A DNA stretch of 22,637 nucleotides, from the NCBI GenBank assembly GCA_004151065.3, contig NWUY0300029367.1:6946-29582 (forward strand), written 5' to 3'. This document shows, piece after piece, positions 19,793 through 22,637 of the stretch. Under the pieces are notes generated by a model, which was not told the origin of the DNA, searched no databases, and saw nothing but the letters and a program-made list of their open reading frames with translations. This stretch comes from Larix sibirica (taxonomy: Eukaryota > Streptophyta > Pinopsida > Pinales > Pinaceae). The position numbers and the translations under genes are program-made. Numbering within the stretch: position 1 is the first letter of the stretch; the number at the start of each line of letters is the position of its first letter.

Positions 19793-22637
19793 TTAACAAA
19801 CATTAACATAATTAAAATAGGGGATCCAATACCTCTCAAGGGGGTCCCCGTTTTTCACTAGGAACCCCTTGTCCAAATAAGTAGCTTCATTTGCCTTATG
19901 ATATGATAATAGATTGTATATTCTCCAGACATCAAAGAGATTGGCATCTTCTAAAGCATATAGGTTCCCAAATATCCTTTGAAGGTTTTAAATAGTAGAG
20001 TTCCCTCCTTGGGATTCCTTTTCATGGCCTAACTAATGACAAAGAAAGAGTCTCCAAAAATCATGATTTTCTTCACATTGTAAGCTTGAAATAGAGTTGT
20101 TCCTATAAATAGAGCATATGTTTTGGCTCAATTGTTCATAGTTGTTCCTAATCCCCATGAAAATATGAATTCTACAATTTCTTTGAGGCTTAAGCGAACC
20201 CTCACCCACACCTGCCAACCATGGATTACCCTTGGAGGTATAATCAAAAAATAAAGTTATGGCACTTATAGGAGTTGAAACATTCCTAAAACTCAGGTTC
20301 TCTGAGGTCAAGTCTTTATTGAATGTCATACCAATATTTTTGAAGAATCAATTAGGACCAAGGGGGGCTCCCAAGCAACAAATATTTGACCCAAAGGCAC
20401 TCTTCAATAGTTAGTCTCTCGTGTAATAAATCATGAATTCCTCATGAATTTAAAGTCTCCATTAATATATATTTGGCCTTGATAGTTGTTCTCTGAGGTT
20501 GCAAGTTAAACAAAGAGAAGACAACCTTGTTTCTGAAAAGACAAACTTTCTAGCAAATAAACTTAGGAAGAGCCATCCAAAATCTACGAAAGTTTGGTTT
20601 ATTTTGAAGAGATCTTGGATAATAATGTTTCCAATTAGAGAATATATTGCTCCAATAATAAGGGAGGATTATTCTTTTTCCCAACTCATACATGGCCTCT
20701 TCCCAAACCTGTTGAGTATATTCACATTCAATAAATAGATGTAATTGGGATGTCTCCTCATCCTTAAGGAACAATGCACATCTATATGGTCCATTGATGT
20801 TTCATTTCCTAAGATTCTCTATAGTGAGAATTCTTTGATGTGTTAGAACTCGAAAAAATCCATTTTTTTTGGAAGGTCATATGGACAACATTTCTTCCAC
20901 AGTTTGGCCTAGGGGGGGAGACATTTTGTCAAACAATGATTGAAATTTTCCTCAAACTTAGTAAACCCCATCCTTTTCCCAAACTCAAGTATCTCTTGCT
21001 ATATCATTGAGAGGAGTGACACCTTGTAACATGGAGAGGAAAGCTAAATAATGGAATATGAAATTGTCTACAATTTTCAACTGCCTCCAATACCTTCATC
21101 ACCTTGACAGTTCCCACTCTGATATGTCAAATAAGGATTTGATTTCGATGCCCATAAGATAGTTTTATAATTCTTCTATCACTAGATTTAATGGAAGAGA
21201 ATATCACCCCATAATTTTACCCTTCCATATATGAATATGTTTCTCATTTCCAAGGATCCAGTAAAACCCCTCTTCCAATGTATTTCTAGTTTCTTTTCAT
21301 AAGCTCCAAATACACCTACCTCTTCCACCCAAGTTATGCATATCAATACATCTCAATCTAGATCCCTTCTTATATTTCTTCCTTAAAACTAATTTCCATT
21401 GTTCATTTTTCCCAATGATAAGCCTCCACAAAATTTTGGCTCGTGGTTTGAGGTTCATTAATCTTGAGTCTCTTATCCCATACCCTCCATTGATTGAAAG
21501 TGCTCTAGTAACTTCCCATTTGATCAAATGATTTTATTTTATTTTCTTATTCAATTTCCCCCCTTTCCACAAGAACTTCCAAATTTATTTCCTAATGCGA
21601 TTCATAATGTGAACTAGAGAAAGAAGTGAGGAGAATTGCTATAATTGGGAGAGAAGCGCCAGTAGGGTTCAACCTTTTATCCACCCAAGCCGGAATTTTC
21701 ACTTTGATTTTTTTGATTACATGTGCCCACTTTGTAGCCTTAAGAAGCTTCAAGGAAATCCGGATACCTGAGTAAGTGAAGGAGGTCCATCGATACTTCC
21801 CGGTGAAACTAAAATTGTGACATACACGTTACAAGAAGGGTGGAATATTCCAACAAAAAAGTTCGCTCTTTCTTGGTCAGTTGACCTATCCTCTGGAGGT
21901 TTCAACAAAGGATTCTAAAAACTACTTGAACTGATATGCAGTCACTATGGACTCTCCTCCCAAGAAAAGAGTGTCATTAACAAACTGACCATGATTTATT
22001 GGTATTTCTCCTTGTGAAATAAGTATGTCATCTAGATTCCCTTCCTCTCTTTCCTTGTCCAACTTCCTACTGAAAGATTCTACTATGATAATGTATATAA
22101 ATGGAGATGAATGGAATACTTGTATTATTCCTTTGGAGATCGGGAAAAAGGTGGTTGGCCTACCATTCACCAAGGGCGCAATCCAAGGTCACCCTATGCA
22201 AACTTTGACCCATCTAGTGAATTTCTCGGAGAAGCCATTTTTTACAAAACATAATATATAATATTGTGTCTAACTTAGTCAAAGGCATTAGGTAAATCTA
22301 ATTTGACAACCATATCTTTATATCCTATGTTGTAGCTTGAGTGGATTTCCTCTTGAACCAATATAATATTATCAAAAATCTATCATTTTTCCATGAAACC
22401 TCCTTGATTCTTAGAGATAATCTTGGGAAGAAGATATGGACCCTAACAACCAAATCTTTTGTTAGTATTTTGTACATTACATTGCATAGAAAAATGGTTG
22501 TAAGATGGGATAGTGAGATGGGCTTTGTCTCTTTAAATACCAAAGCTAAAAAGAAGAATTGGTTGTACCCCCATTTTGTGTTAGGAACCTATGTCAACCC
22601 TTCTCTTTACTATGTTAGTATATTGTTGTTGGACGCA
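19793..22637 (-). pseudogene. LINE D ORF2 remnant: RT, zinc domain and RNase H
   Basis: Minus strand. Near 22530-22325, TKPISLSH, IFLCNVMYKILTK and a decayed form of ISKNQGGF...RQILDNIILVQE mark the RT fingers. 22173-21922 gives SPFIYIIIVESFSRKL, INHGQ and FVNDTLFLGGES; the catalytic pair of motif C (FVND, 21984-21973) has its first Asp changed to Asn, so the RT is dead. Next come NGGYGIRDSRL (21527-21297), the zinc domain (20774-20550), FFDYTSKGNP (from 20329) and, after a frameshift, IFGDS at 20055-20047. The stop is at 19793-19795. Frameshifts and stops separate these pieces. Only the region up to 21735 is duplicated in copy 1. Confidence 0.92.

Larger units (their letters stand above)
18005..21735. 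repeat. Copy 2 of the 3,732-base tandem duplication
   Basis: This is the partner of 14273-18003. It starts at the base after the single 'n' and stays aligned until 21735, where copy 1 has already ended. Beyond 21735 LINE D continues without a break toward its RT, so copy 2 has the natural right flank and copy 1 the natural left flank. Confidence 0.97.
18565..22637 (-). mobile_element. LINE D, L1-type, decayed; 5' part beyond window
   Basis: The fuller version of LINE D on the minus strand: early RT at the window edge (22543-22325), RT palm (22173-21922), connection (21527-21297), zinc domain (20774-20550), RNase H (20329 onward), ORF2 stop at 19793-19795, and a candidate A-tail at 18571-18565. 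ORF1 and the endonuclease would lie to the right, outside the window. Its RT motifs differ in detail from those of LINE C (FVND against FVDD; ISKNQ-type spacer), so it is probably another subfamily. Confidence 0.7.

Overview
This window looks like repeat-filled intergenic DNA from a seed plant nuclear genome. The evidence is a set of decayed coding remnants that match plant L1-type LINEs (ORF1 with a DUF4283-like domain and zinc knuckle; ORF2 with an APE-type endonuclease, reverse transcriptase, a CxxC...HxxxxC zinc domain and a plant-type RNase H), remnants of plant LTR retrotransposons with tRNA-complementary primer sites, and AT-rich spacer. No intact host gene, rRNA, convincing tRNA or CRISPR array was found. 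The species cannot be named from the sequence.

Layout, left to right. (1) 1-721: 5' end of a minus-strand LINE (B) that runs out of the window. (2) 860-6822: a second minus-strand LINE (A). It has a GC-rich 5' leader (6822-6233), ORF1 (about 5595-4480), and ORF2 from 2340 through endonuclease and early RT to about 860. A short, old LTR element (about 2644-4109) sits between ORF1 and ORF2. (3) 6830-8800: a plus-strand LINE (C), starting inside the RT palm and ending at the start of RNase H; LINE A abuts its broken 5' side. (4) 8820-11165: probable remnant of an LTR retrotransposon with a tRNA-Arg-like primer site at 9855. (5) 11166-11736: a 571-base assembly gap whose right edge is a 23-base inverted repeat. 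(6) 11815-14272: AT-rich spacer with short tandem repeats. (7) 14273-21735: a 3,732-base segment present twice head to tail, with one 'n' exactly at the junction. (8) 18565-22637: a minus-strand LINE (D); its downstream part is what the duplication copies.

The LINE reading frames are all broken by stops, frameshifts or lost catalytic residues (for example FVND instead of the RT [FY]xDD motif in LINE D, and SNH instead of SDH in the LINE A endonuclease), so nothing here appears able to move. The clearest points for a second look are the near-identical tandem duplication, probably two haplotype contigs joined without merging, and the repeated GC-rich LINE leader with a strong hairpin 11 bases inside its boundary. 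I did not find a convincing new biological system. What stands out is nested transposon history plus likely assembly structure.
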